From contig NZ_CP126738.1 in assembly GCF_030246865.1 (NCBI RefSeq), forward strand, positions 620,001 through 684,000: a stretch of DNA of 64,000 nucleotides, in the 5' to 3' direction. The notes below the pieces were generated by a model that made no database searches, was not told the origin of the DNA, and was given only the letters and a program-made list of their open reading frames with translations. The DNA is from Microbacterium sp. zg-B96 (GTDB taxonomy: Bacteria; Actinomycetota; Actinomycetes; Actinomycetales; Microbacteriaceae). The translations under genes were made by a program, and so were the position numbers. Below, piece after piece: positions 25,721-34,505 of this stretch (positions within the stretch are counted from its first letter, which is position 1; the number at the start of each line of letters is the position of its first letter).

Positions 25721-25971
25721 GCGCTGTGCCTCCTGAGTGGGCCAAAGGGCCAACTGTGACTGGAGCGTGGAACTCTCGGTCGCTTGTTGCATGGAATTCT
25801 CCGTCATTTGGTAAGTATGGCCGTAAGTATCTCCCCCGTCGCCATTTATTGCGAAATCGGTCTTCTTGCGCTCGGTGCAACATGGCCGCGGTGCTGCGAA
25901 TCGCCCGGCGATGCCTTGTCGAGGGGTCGGGGCGGGCTGCAGACTGGCCGCATTGACGCGAGGAGTGAGCG
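25721..25971. other. 251-bp divergent intergenic region, relatively AT-rich
   Basis: Lies between the RraB-like gene and the GNAT gene. It contains the direct repeat gtaagtat (twice, 12 bp apart) around 25811-25830 and is lower in GC than its surroundings. It should hold both promoters. No further gene was recognised. Confidence 0.5.
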
Positions 25972-26583
25972 ATGGCCCATCAGGATGTTGCGACGGGGGC
26001 GACTTCGCATGTGATCAGGCCGCTCACGCCCGAGACCTTCCCGGCGTGGCTGGCGCTCGCCCAGAAGCACAACGGGGTGTGGGGCGGATGCTACTGCTCC
26101 TATTTCCACGGCGACACCGAGCGCACCGTCAAGAGCGAGTACGACGGCCCGACATTCAAGCAGCGCCTCGTGGCGGAAGGCGTCGCCCACGCCGCGCTCG
26201 TCTTCGACGGCGAGGACGCCATCGCGTGGTGTCAGTACGGCAGCCCGGACGAATTGCCGGGCATCTATCACCGCAAGCAGTACGACGCGGGCGAGACCAA
26301 TCCGGCCCCGTGGCGCATCACCTGCTTCTTCGTCGATCGCGACCACCGACGTTCGGGAGTGGCGCGCGAGGCGCTGGACGGCGCGCTCGAGCTGATCGCG
26401 CAGGCCGGCGGGGGTGAGGTCGTCTCATTCCCCAACGAGCTCGCGCCAGGCAAGCGGACGTCATCGTCGTTCCTCCACAACGGCACCCGGGCCATGTTCG
26501 AGAAGGCGGGATTCGCGTTCGAGCGCCACATCGGCAAGAGCAAGACAGTGATGCGCAAGACGGTGCTGCCCGCCCTCGGCTGA
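25972..26583 (+). CDS. GNAT-family N-acetyltransferase
   Basis: A 203-residue acetyltransferase-like protein. The GNAT core is visible: RITCFFVDRDHRRSGVAREALDGAL holds the acetyl-CoA loop (quoted in part as DRDHRRSGVAREAL, a variant of R/Q-x-x-G-x-G/A), followed by the C-terminal strand FEKAGFAFERHIGKSKTVMRK. The N-terminal GGCYCSYFHGD segment with two Cys is characteristic of this subgroup. The substrate is unknown. GAGGAG precedes the ATG. A helicase gene follows 46 bp downstream on the same strand. Confidence 0.85.
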   Translation: MAHQDVATGATSHVIRPLTPETFPAWLALAQKHNGVWGGCYCSYFHGDTERTVKSEYDGPTFKQRLVAEGVAHAALVFDGEDAIAWCQYGSPDELPGIYHRKQYDAGETNPAPWRITCFFVDRDHRRSGVAREALDGALELIAQAGGGEVVSFPNELAPGKRTSSSFLHNGTRAMFEKAGFAFERHIGKSKTVMRKTVLPALG

Positions 26584-26629
26584 GACTGTCCCGGGCGGCT
26601 TGTACGCTTTCACGGGATAGGGAGCGTGC

Positions 26630-29600
26630 GTGAGTCTGGCTGGGGAACCTCGACGGCTGTCGAATGACGGGGAGGGTGTCGAAGCGCTTGCCGTTGCCTC
26701 GGCGGCTGAAGGCGAAGAAGCCTGGACGCCCACATCCGCACTGATCCCGCCTCACCTGCAGAAGTACCTCGATTCGTTCGACCGACTGAACCCGCTTCAG
26801 TCCAAGGCGGTGCCTGTGGTGCTGGGAACGAGCGGGCACGTGATGGTCGTGGCGCCGACGAGCTCGGGCAAGACCCTCATCGGCGAGGTCGCCGCGCTGC
26901 GCTCGATCGTCTCCGACGGCAAGCCCGCGGTGTGGCTGCTCCCTGCGCGCGCTCTGGCCGCCGAGGTGGCCCAGATCGCCCGCCGATGGAGCACGCATGG
27001 CATCCGCACCGTCGAGCTGACCGGTGAGACGAACATGTCCAGCGACGCTGTCCGCCAGGCCCAGCTGTGGGTGGCCACAACGGAGAAGTTCGAAGCGCTC
27101 TACCGTCGGGCGTCGCTCAAGGACGTCATCGGGCGGATCGGTGCCGTGATCATCGACGAAGTGCATCTGGTGGGGGATCCTGCGCGGGGGGCGACACTCG
27201 AGTCGCTCATCGCACGGCTGCGCGTCGCCGAGGGGCGCACCCGCATCGTGGCCCTGTCGGCGACCGTCTCGAACGCCGAAGAGCTCGCCGCATGGTTCAA
27301 CGCCGACCTCGTGCGCTCGGCATGGCGCCCGACGGTGCTGACGACACAGCTGGTTCCGTACGACGCCCCGGTGCAGGGCAAGCGCGAGGACTACGAATCG
27401 GCGAAGGATGCTGTCGTCCTGCCGCTGCTGCGGAGTTTGCTCGGCGAGGGGCTCGGCGGCAGCGCAACCACCTCCGGGGAGGGTGCCTCGCCATCCAGCG
27501 CGGTCGTGTTCTGCGGGAGCAAGGCGGCGGTCCTGCGAACCGCGGCGCGTGCAGCGGGTGTCCCGTTCCGAGGCGTCGAGCCGGAGGCACTGGTCGAATC
27601 CTGCTTCCGCCGGGGCGTCGGCATCCATTTCCGGGATGCGCCGCGCGCCAGGCGCGCGTTGGATGCCTTCCGCTCGCGGGAGCTGCGTGTGCTCGTGGCC
27701 ACATCCGGCCTGTCGACGGGAGTGAACACCCCGGCGAAGTTCGTCGTGATCCGCGACCTGGAACTCGGAATGACGCCGCTGGAGGTGAGCCAGGCGCAGC
27801 AGATGTTCGGGCGCGCGGGTCGCGCAGGGCAGGAGTCGGAAGGGTTCGGCTTCATGCTGGTCCCCCGGGCCGAAGAAGCCACGTGGAAGATGAAGCTCCT
27901 CGACGGGTACGCGGCACGGAGCCGGATCGCGGCCCAACTGGGCGACGCGATCCTCGCGGAGCTGCTGCTCGGGTCGGTCGTTGACCGATCCAGCGCGCGC
28001 GCCTGGTTCGAACAGACGCTCGCGTTCGCTCAGGATGGGTCCGCGGTCGACCTCGACGGGGTCATCGACGCCCTGGTGCAGCGCGGGTTCGCGGCCGAGG
28101 TCGACGGCCAGCTCGCGCCGACGGAGATCGGCACGCTCACGTCCCGCCTCATGATCGATGTCGAGTCAGCGGGGGAGATGCTTCGCGCGCTCGCCGAGCT
28201 TCCGATTCCGGCAACAGCGGACGAAGCCGAGGAACTCGTCGTGCAGACTGTCGCGACCGCGGCGACGTCGCTTCGGGAACGCCCCGTCAACGAGCGCACG
28301 TACAGCGCTTACGTCGACCAGCTGCTGACGGGCTGGTCGCCTCGAGTCATCGCCCGGGCGGGTGAGCAGTTCGGCGCGCGAGTGTGCATGGCCGCTTCTC
28401 AGCTCGTGCTGCGTTCTCCCGCTCGGATGCGGGAGAACCTGCCGCCGGGTGTGTCGATGGCCCAGTTCCGCCGTGCGGCTGAAGACATGCCGCGGTACCT
28501 CGCCTGGGTCGCTGCACTGGGGTACGTGCATGCGTCGACCTGGGCGCCGGCCGTCGCGGGCGACCTCTCGCGTCGGCTGACCTGGGGCCACCTCTCGCCG
28601 CACCCCGAACGCGGGGCCGGGCGACTGCTGTGGATGCTGGAGCGGATGCTGGAGCCACAGCATCACCGTGACCGCATGCAGGATCTCTGGCGCCGCGCCC
28701 GCGGGGCGGGGTTCGCCTCACCCGATGCGATCAACGCGAGGCCACGCGGCGTCGACGTCACAGCCGAAGGATTCGCCGAGATCGTCGGTGCGCGTGCGGA
28801 CATCCAGCTCCAACCGCTCATCGACCTCGAGCTGACCTATCGCACCCCCAATCCGGCGGCCCGGATCACCGCGTTGAGCAATACCGGCGCGAACCGTGCC
28901 CTCGCGAGCACTCGGCCGGCGCACGGGCCCATCAACCTGGTGCTTCCGGCGCGCTCCGCGGGGAAGGTCGCTGCGGATGTCTTCTTCTACACGCGCGACG
29001 GCGACTTCGGCTACGACAGTCTGGTCGCGGACCTGGCTGTGGACATCGTGTCGGTGACGCCCGTCGAGGAGGCAGGGCGCCTTGTCGAGGACCTCCCCGA
29101 AGCCCACTCGGTTCTCCCGCACTCGCGAGGTGTGCGCCGCTTGTTCCAGGGGGAGCGCAAACGCCTGCGCGAAAGCATCCTGCCCCTGACTGCGCCCGAC
29201 CCGCGCCTGGCGCCGATCGCGGCTGCGCTTTCGGAGCGTCGCAGCGAACCGGACGCTGCGGTGGTTGCACTGAGAACCAACCTGCGGGCGTTGTTGCGGG
29301 CGTCCAGTCGCACGGACCTGCGGTCGCCGCGAGCGGTGCTGCGGGCCCGAGAAGCCTCAGAGGCGGAGGTGCAGATCACGCTTGCCGCGTTGCTGGCGTC
29401 CCTTCAGATCGATGCCGGCGTCGCGACATCGGAGGGGCACCCCCTCGCGGTCGTTCGGCTGAACGACCGATGGGCACTCGCGGGGCCGCGCCACGCTCGG
29501 CCGGGGCGGATCGAGCCCCTCATTCCCGCAGTGCTCCCGAGGCAGATCGAGACGGTTCCGGCGCCGGCCACGCCGAGCACGGTGCGCGCGGCGCCGCGCT

Positions 29601-29641
29601 GCGGGTGGATGGTGCAGTTCGCGCAGCAGTCCGGAACGTAG
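26630..29641 (+). CDS. Ski2-like superfamily-2 DEVH helicase, 1003 residues, orphan
   Basis: A large SF2 helicase. Residues about 45-420 hold the helicase core: a Q-motif-like LNPLQSKAV, Walker A APTSSGKT (about 75-82), DEVH (about 176-179), SAT in LSATVSN, and motif VI QMFGRAGRAG. Together these are the Ski2/Hel308-like pattern. The remaining 580 residues are helical and not recognised. The GTG at 26630 follows AGGGAG at 5 nt spacing. No nuclease, methylase or known defence partner lies beside it; neighbours are a GNAT and a flavoprotein. It could act in repair, RNA processing or phage defence. The intact motifs suggest an active enzyme. Confidence 0.82.
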   Translation: MSLAGEPRRLSNDGEGVEALAVASAAEGEEAWTPTSALIPPHLQKYLDSFDRLNPLQSKAVPVVLGTSGHVMVVAPTSSGKTLIGEVAALRSIVSDGKPAVWLLPARALAAEVAQIARRWSTHGIRTVELTGETNMSSDAVRQAQLWVATTEKFEALYRRASLKDVIGRIGAVIIDEVHLVGDPARGATLESLIARLRVAEGRTRIVALSATVSNAEELAAWFNADLVRSAWRPTVLTTQLVPYDAPVQGKREDYESAKDAVVLPLLRSLLGEGLGGSATTSGEGASPSSAVVFCGSKAAVLRTAARAAGVPFRGVEPEALVESCFRRGVGIHFRDAPRARRALDAFRSRELRVLVATSGLSTGVNTPAKFVVIRDLELGMTPLEVSQAQQMFGRAGRAGQESEGFGFMLVPRAEEATWKMKLLDGYAARSRIAAQLGDAILAELLLGSVVDRSSARAWFEQTLAFAQDGSAVDLDGVIDALVQRGFAAEVDGQLAPTEIGTLTSRLMIDVESAGEMLRALAELPIPATADEAEELVVQTVATAATSLRERPVNERTYSAYVDQLLTGWSPRVIARAGEQFGARVCMAASQLVLRSPARMRENLPPGVSMAQFRRAAEDMPRYLAWVAALGYVHASTWAPAVAGDLSRRLTWGHLSPHPERGAGRLLWMLERMLEPQHHRDRMQDLWRRARGAGFASPDAINARPRGVDVTAEGFAEIVGARADIQLQPLIDLELTYRTPNPAARITALSNTGANRALASTRPAHGPINLVLPARSAGKVAADVFFYTRDGDFGYDSLVADLAVDIVSVTPVEEAGRLVEDLPEAHSVLPHSRGVRRLFQGERKRLRESILPLTAPDPRLAPIAAALSERRSEPDAAVVALRTNLRALLRASSRTDLRSPRAVLRAREASEAEVQITLAALLASLQIDAGVATSEGHPLAVVRLNDRWALAGPRHARPGRIEPLIPAVLPRQIETVPAPATPSTVRAAPRCGWMVQFAQQSGT

Positions 29642-29680
29642 CGGGGTCACTGGCATCGGCACGCCGAGGAAGACCCGGCG

Positions 29681-29686
29681 TAGGCT
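29681..29686 (+). promoter_or_regulatory. -10 box TAGGCT giving a leaderless start at 29693
   Basis: TAGGCT ends 6 nt before the ATG; no Shine-Dalgarno sequence is present. Confidence 0.55.
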
Positions 29687-29692
29687 TCGCGC

Positions 29693-31405
29693 ATGGACAG
29701 GGGTGACGCCCAGCCGGACCAGCATGCCGCGATCCTCGTCGTATCGGCGGACGATCGGCTCCGTCGCGCGGTCGTCGACCCGCTGCACCGCCGCTATGCG
29801 CTGGACTACCGCATCATCGAAGCAGGCAGTCCCGCCGGCGGCATCGCGGCGATCGAGGAACTGCACCAGTCCGGCAGTGACCTGGCCTTGGTGCTCTCCG
29901 ACGACGCATCGCCCGCCGATGGGGACGAGAACGTGTTCGCCGCCGCGCGCCGGCGCTTCCCGAACGTGCGGCGCGGGCTGGTCATCGAGTGGGGATCCTG
30001 GGCCGATCACGAGACAGCAGGCGCGGTGCTCGAACTCATGTCGCGCGTGCAGATCGACTACTACGTGGTGCGGCCGGTGGACCGGGCGGACGAGTCGTTC
30101 CACCGGGCGATCACCGACTTCCTGCACGAGTGGGAGTTCTCCAGCGGCAAGCGCCGGCGGGGCTTCATCGTGATCGGCGACCAGGCCCAGCCGCGCACCC
30201 ACGCGCTGCTCACGCTGATGGAACGCGGCGGCACCCACGCAGTGCACCTCGACCCCGATTCACCCGAGGCGATGGCCTTGCTCGCCCGGGCCGGCGTCGA
30301 TTACGAGGGCGTGCCGCTGGTGCGCACGCCGGATGGTCAGCTGCTGGTCGACCCGGACGATGCCGCCCTGGCCCGCTCGTACGGCTTGGACACCTCGCTG
30401 CCCGAGTCCGTCGTCGATGTCGCCATCGTCGGCGCCGGGCCGGCAGGCTTGGCGGCGGCGGTCTACGCGGCATCCGAGGGGCTGGACACCCTCGTGCTGG
30501 AAGGGGAGTCGATCGGCGGACAGGCCGGTTCGAGTTCGCTCATCCGCAACTATCTGGGCTTTTCGCGCGGCGTCTCGGGCGCGGAGCTCGCGCAGCGGGC
30601 CTACCAGCAGGCGTGGACCTTCGGGGCGCGCTTCGCGCACACGCGGCGGGTCGAAGGGATGAGTCTGACCGGCGAGGGGTTCGAGCTCCGCGTCGGGGGC
30701 GGCGGGGTCGTCCGTGCCCGATCGGTGGTCCTGGCCACCGGGGTCAGCTACCGGCGGCTGGCCGCACCCGGGCTGCATCCGTTCGTCGGGGCGTCCGTGT
30801 TCTACGGCGCCTCATCGGCGGAGGCTCGCGCCCAGACCGGGCGCATGGTGCTGGTGGTCGGCGGGGGCAACTCCGCTGGACAGGCGGCGCTGCATCTCGC
30901 CCGCTACGCGCGCTCGGTCTCGCTCGTGGTGCGCGGCCCGTCGCTGGCCGAGAGCATGTCGCGCTATCTCATCGACCAGCTGGATGCCGCCGGCGTCGGT
31001 CTCATCACCGGCACGCGCGTCGTGGATGCCGGCGCGCACGACTCGGACCGGCTCGATCATGTGATGCTCGAGCACACCGACTCCGGGGAGCGGGTCGAGG
31101 TGCCCGCCGATGCCGTGTTCATCACGATCGGCGCCCGCCCGCACACCGACTGGCTCGCCCCCGAGGTGCTGCGCGACAAATGGGGATCAGTGATCACGGG
31201 TGCGGATGTGCTCAGTGAGGGCGGCCGCCGGGCATGGCTCGGCGCCGAGGGGGCGCCGACGCAGTTCGAATCATCGGTGCCCGGCTTCTATGCCGTAGGC
31301 GACGTGCGGCGCGGTTCGGTCAAGCGCGTCGCCTCAGCCGTGGGCGAGGGGTCGGTGGTGATCTCCGCCGTGCACGCGCATCTGGGCGCTCACGTCGGCG
31401 GCTGA
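29693..31405 (+). CDS. Receiver-like domain fused to thioredoxin-reductase-like flavoprotein lacking CxxC
   Basis: A 570-residue protein in three parts. Residues about 12-140 resemble a response-regulator receiver fold (AAILVVSADDRLRRAV; ALVLSDDASP at the phospho-acceptor strand). About 155-235 form a small thioredoxin/glutaredoxin-like module. From about 245 a two-dinucleotide-fold flavoprotein begins, with FAD motif GAGPAGLAAA, GGQAGSSSLIRNYLGF, NAD(P)H motif GGGNSAGQAA and the terminal FYAVGDVRRGSVKRVA. Where thioredoxin reductases have CAxC, this protein reads VFYGASSAE, so it lacks the redox disulfide and cannot reduce thioredoxin in the normal way. The fusion is known in actinobacteria, usually annotated only as an FAD-dependent oxidoreductase. 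Confidence 0.82.
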   Translation: MDRGDAQPDQHAAILVVSADDRLRRAVVDPLHRRYALDYRIIEAGSPAGGIAAIEELHQSGSDLALVLSDDASPADGDENVFAAARRRFPNVRRGLVIEWGSWADHETAGAVLELMSRVQIDYYVVRPVDRADESFHRAITDFLHEWEFSSGKRRRGFIVIGDQAQPRTHALLTLMERGGTHAVHLDPDSPEAMALLARAGVDYEGVPLVRTPDGQLLVDPDDAALARSYGLDTSLPESVVDVAIVGAGPAGLAAAVYAASEGLDTLVLEGESIGGQAGSSSLIRNYLGFSRGVSGAELAQRAYQQAWTFGARFAHTRRVEGMSLTGEGFELRVGGGGVVRARSVVLATGVSYRRLAAPGLHPFVGASVFYGASSAEARAQTGRMVLVVGGGNSAGQAALHLARYARSVSLVVRGPSLAESMSRYLIDQLDAAGVGLITGTRVVDAGAHDSDRLDHVMLEHTDSGERVEVPADAVFITIGARPHTDWLAPEVLRDKWGSVITGADVLSEGGRRAWLGAEGAPTQFESSVPGFYAVGDVRRGSVKRVASAVGEGSVVISAVHAHLGAHVGG

Positions 31406-31416
31406 CTGGGGTGCCG

Positions 31417-31644
31417 TCACGGGCAGACGCGAACCCGGTGTTCCTCGAAGCCGACGATGTCGCCGACCTGCAACTGCCGTCCGCGGCGGCGATCGACCTC
31501 GCCGTTCACGGTCACGTAGCCGTCGATGATGGCTTCCTTCACGTCTCCACCGGAGTCGAGGATCCCCGCGAACTTCAGGAACTGCCCGAGGCGAATGCCC
31601 TCGCCGCCGATCGAGACGTCGTCGATCGGAGCCGGGTTCGTCAT
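31417..31644 (-). CDS. S4-domain RNA-binding protein
   Basis: A 75-residue protein made of a single S4 domain of the YbcJ type: RLGQFLKFAGILDSGGDVKE is split by family-typical spacing, then the RNA-binding core VTVNGEVDRRRGRQLQVGD. It probably binds structured RNA such as rRNA. A TAGCAT -10 box lies 6 nt before the ATG (31651-31656), so it is likely leaderless. It is convergent with the flavoprotein gene, 11 bp apart. Confidence 0.9.
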   Translation of the reverse strand: MTNPAPIDDVSIGGEGIRLGQFLKFAGILDSGGDVKEAIIDGYVTVNGEVDRRRGRQLQVGDIVGFEEHRVRVCP

Positions 31645-31733
31645 CCCTGAATGCTAGCCGACCGGGATCGGGGACCCTTCGAAGTGGACGCGACGGCGGG
31701 GGGTCGAAGCCCTCCGGTGTGTCCAGGACTAGC

Positions 31734-32744
31734 TCATGCCGAGGCCCGGCCTGATGGCTGAGCGGTGAACCGGTTGGAGGTGACCGGTCCCGTTGACTCC
31801 CGCACGAGCAGGTGGGTGGGTATCAAGGTAGTCCCGACCCGCGGGGGCTCACCATTCAGGATCGAGATGAGGCGGCTGGCGGCGAGACGCCCGGCCTGCT
31901 CCGTGTCGCCGGCAATCGTCGTAAGTGGCGGGGCGCTGAAATCGGCGCCGAAGATGTCGTCGCATCCCACGACGCTCATGTCGTCGGGAACCCGCACGCC
32001 GCGCTGCCGGAGTCGCTGAAGGACTCCGATTGCGAGCAGGTCGTTGAAGGCGACGCAGGCGGTCGCGCCGGTGACCAGCAGGGCGTCAGCGGCCGCCAGG
32101 CCGCTCGTCCGGGTAGGCGTGTACGGTCCGACGAGGATCGGCTCGAGGGACTGAAGGCGGACCTGTTCCTCGAATTCCTTCCACCGCCAGCGGTTCTGCC
32201 ACGATCCGGGAGGTCCTGACACGAAGGCGATCTTCTCGTGTCCCAGTGCCTTCAGGTGGTCGACGGCCTGCGTGAGGCCGGTGCGAATGTCGATGAGCAC
32301 GCTCGGCACGTTTTCATGCCGGCGGTTGATCACGGTGAGCGGCAGCCGCGTCGTGGCCTCCCGGAGCGCGGTCTCGTCCAGGCGCGTCGCCGAGAGGATG
32401 ACGCCATCGACGATGGTTTCCAGTTGGCTGAGGGTCTCGGCTTCGGTGGAGTGGGACTCACCAGTGTCGATGAGCAGCTGCATGAATCCGGCCGTGCGCA
32501 GCTGCTCCTGCGTCGACCGGATGATGTCGAAGTAGAACGGATTGGTGATGTCCGGCACCAGCAGCGCCACGAGTCCCTTGCGGTCGCTCGGGCGCGAGGA
32601 AGCGCTGTATCCCAGCTCGCGCGCTGCGTCCAGAATGCGCTGGCGCGTCTGCTCGTTGATCCGCCCTGGACTGCGCAGGGCGCGCGAGACCGTGGATGGC
32701 GCCACCCCGGCGCGCTCGGCCACGTCTTTCGCTGTCACTCGCAT
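31734..32744 (-). CDS. LacI-family transcriptional regulator of the glucuronide operon
   Basis: A 336-residue repressor. The N-terminal LacI helix-turn-helix (VTAKDVAERAGVAPSTVSRA) and hinge lead to a periplasmic-binding-protein-like effector domain (about residues 60-320) with LVALLVPDITNPFYFDIIRS, quoted in part as VPDITNPFYFDI. AAAGGA lies upstream of the ATG at 32744. It is divergent from the ABC importer and glucuronidase operon, so a sugar acid or glucuronide is the likely inducer. The 149-bp gap carries TTTGGCAA direct repeats that could be its binding sites. Confidence 0.9.
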   Translation of the reverse strand: MRVTAKDVAERAGVAPSTVSRALRSPGRINEQTRQRILDAARELGYSASSRPSDRKGLVALLVPDITNPFYFDIIRSTQEQLRTAGFMQLLIDTGESHSTEAETLSQLETIVDGVILSATRLDETALREATTRLPLTVINRRHENVPSVLIDIRTGLTQAVDHLKALGHEKIAFVSGPPGSWQNRWRWKEFEEQVRLQSLEPILVGPYTPTRTSGLAAADALLVTGATACVAFNDLLAIGVLQRLRQRGVRVPDDMSVVGCDDIFGADFSAPPLTTIAGDTEQAGRLAASRLISILNGEPPRVGTTLIPTHLLVRESTGPVTSNRFTAQPSGRASA

Positions 32745-32791
32745 GGGGTGTCCTTTCGGGCTCTCGTCACACCTAAGCGTGCCGTCGTCGA

Positions 32792-32843
32792 TTTGGCAAG
32801 GTTTGGCAATGCGTTGACGATGCGTGCCATTCGCGTTTCCATA
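32792..32843 (+). promoter_or_regulatory. Candidate promoter and operator region of the glucuronide operon
   Basis: TTTGGCAA occurs twice (32792-32799 and 32802-32809), one helical turn apart. A -35-like TTGACG follows at 32814-32819, with a weak -10 candidate TCCATA at 32838-32843. The binding protein gene begins at 32894. Repressor binding at the repeats would lie directly upstream of the -35. Confidence 0.4.
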
Positions 32844-32893
32844 GGACTGCGATCTTCGCACTCTTCTCTTTCCAATGACGTAATGAGGAACTC

Positions 32894-34429
32894 ATGAACT
32901 CCACCACCAAGAAGGTCGGTGCTATAGCTGCCGTAGCGCTCCTGCTCGCTGGATGCGCCGCCGGCACACCCGAAGCAGAGGAGACCGACGGGGGCTCCGC
33001 ACGCGGCGGCCTACTCACGATCGGTCAGCTCGGTGACGTCGCCTCGTGGGATCCGGCCCAGGCGCACGTCGGACACGCTCTCGTCCCGTACCAGCTCGTA
33101 TACGACACGCTCATCCTCCGCGAGCCCGACGGGGCACTCAGCCCCATGCTCGCCACGGAGTGGAAGTACAACGACGACCGCACCGTGCTGACGCTCGAGT
33201 TGCGCGACGATGTCACCTTCTCCGACGGTGAGGCGTTCGACGCCGAAGCGGTCGCTGCGAACCTGGAGCACTTCAAGGCCAGCAACGGCCGTCAGGCAGT
33301 GCAGCTAACACAGTTCGAATCGGCGACCCCCGTGGACGAAGACACCGTCGAGATCTCCCTCGTGCAGCCGGACCCCGCGATGGAGTACTACCTCAGCCAG
33401 GCCGCAGGACTCATGGCCAGCCCCGCCGCGATCGAGGCGGGGACGCTTGAGACCGACCCCGTCGGCACTGGCCCGTACCTGTACGACAAGGTGAACTCGG
33501 TGCGTGACTCCCAGTCCCTCTTCACCGCCAAGGAGGACTACTGGAACTCCGACCTGCAGAAGTGGGACGAGGTCGAACTTCGAATCCTCGGCGATATCTC
33601 CGCGCGCGTCAACGCGATCATCTCGGGGCAGGTGGACTGGACCACCATCGAGGCGAAGTCGGCTGACCAGGCAGAGGGTGCCGGACTCGAGATCATCCCC
33701 GACTACCAGGTCGACTGGACGGGCATGACCTTCCTCGACCGCGACGGAGTCATCAACCCGGCGCTGACCGATGAGCGCGTCCGCCAGGCGATCAACTACG
33801 CCGTAGATCGGGACACGCTGCTGGAGCAGCTGCAGCTCGGCCGAGGAACCGCCACGAGCCAGGTGTTCGGGCCCGACAGCGGCGCGTTCGTCGACGACCT
33901 CGAGGAGTACTACACGTATGACCCCGAGAAGGCGACGGAGCTCCTCGAGGAGGCCGGCTACGCCGACGGCTTCGAACTGAAGCTTCCGGTGATCCCGGCA
34001 TTCGCGACGCAGATCACGGCGCTCGCGCAGCAGCTGGGAGAGGTCGGCATCACCGTCACTCAGGAGACAGTCCCGCAACCCAACTACGTGGCGGACGTGA
34101 CACAGAAGAAGTTCGAGGCGTTCAACTTCAATCTCTTCCAGGGCGAGGCGTGGGTGGCGATCAACCAGCTCATCTCGCCGACTGCGACGTTCAACCCGTT
34201 CGGCACAACCGATCCCGAACTGGAGGCGCTCATCTCGGTCGTTCAGCAGGGCGGCGATGACAGCGCCGAGGCCGCGCAGGACGTCAACCGCTACGTCACC
34301 GAAAACGCCTGGTTCCTCCCGCTGTACCGCATCGACCAGATCAGCGTCTTCAACCCCGAGACGGTCACCGTGGTCGCGCAGACGCAGTCGGCGATGCCCT
34401 CCATCTACAACTTCTCCCCGGCGGAGTAG
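32894..34429 (+). CDS. ABC transporter substrate-binding lipoprotein (oligopeptide/SBP_bac_5 family)
   Basis: A 511-residue binding protein of an oligopeptide-type ABC importer. The signal peptide ends in the lipobox LLAGC (lipidated Cys at residue 21), followed by a short acidic linker. Family-5 features include LVYDTLILREPDGALSPMLA, the VTFSDGEAFDAEAV region and ERVRQAINYAVDR. Although the family is named for peptides, many members bind oligosaccharides. Position in a glucuronidase operon points to a glucuronide or glucuronate-bearing oligosaccharide, which is inference. The permease gene follows after 76 bp. Confidence 0.9.
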   Translation: MNSTTKKVGAIAAVALLLAGCAAGTPEAEETDGGSARGGLLTIGQLGDVASWDPAQAHVGHALVPYQLVYDTLILREPDGALSPMLATEWKYNDDRTVLTLELRDDVTFSDGEAFDAEAVAANLEHFKASNGRQAVQLTQFESATPVDEDTVEISLVQPDPAMEYYLSQAAGLMASPAAIEAGTLETDPVGTGPYLYDKVNSVRDSQSLFTAKEDYWNSDLQKWDEVELRILGDISARVNAIISGQVDWTTIEAKSADQAEGAGLEIIPDYQVDWTGMTFLDRDGVINPALTDERVRQAINYAVDRDTLLEQLQLGRGTATSQVFGPDSGAFVDDLEEYYTYDPEKATELLEEAGYADGFELKLPVIPAFATQITALAQQLGEVGITVTQETVPQPNYVADVTQKKFEAFNFNLFQGEAWVAINQLISPTATFNPFGTTDPELEALISVVQQGGDDSAEAAQDVNRYVTENAWFLPLYRIDQISVFNPETVTVVAQTQSAMPSIYNFSPAE

Positions 34430-34505
34430 GTAGACAACGGCTAGGCGGAGGCGGCGACCGCACACAGTGCGCCAGCCGCCTCCGCCCTCCCACTCGGAGG
34501 ATCCC

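Noticed and set aside
25730-25900. AT-rich patch as a mobile-element remnant
   Set aside because: No inverted repeats, transposase fragment or target duplication seen; a promoter region explains it.
26630-29641. Helicase called as Hachiman HamB
   Set aside because: No HamA-like (DUF1837) gene is adjacent, and Ski2-like cores are too widespread to assign a system on their own.
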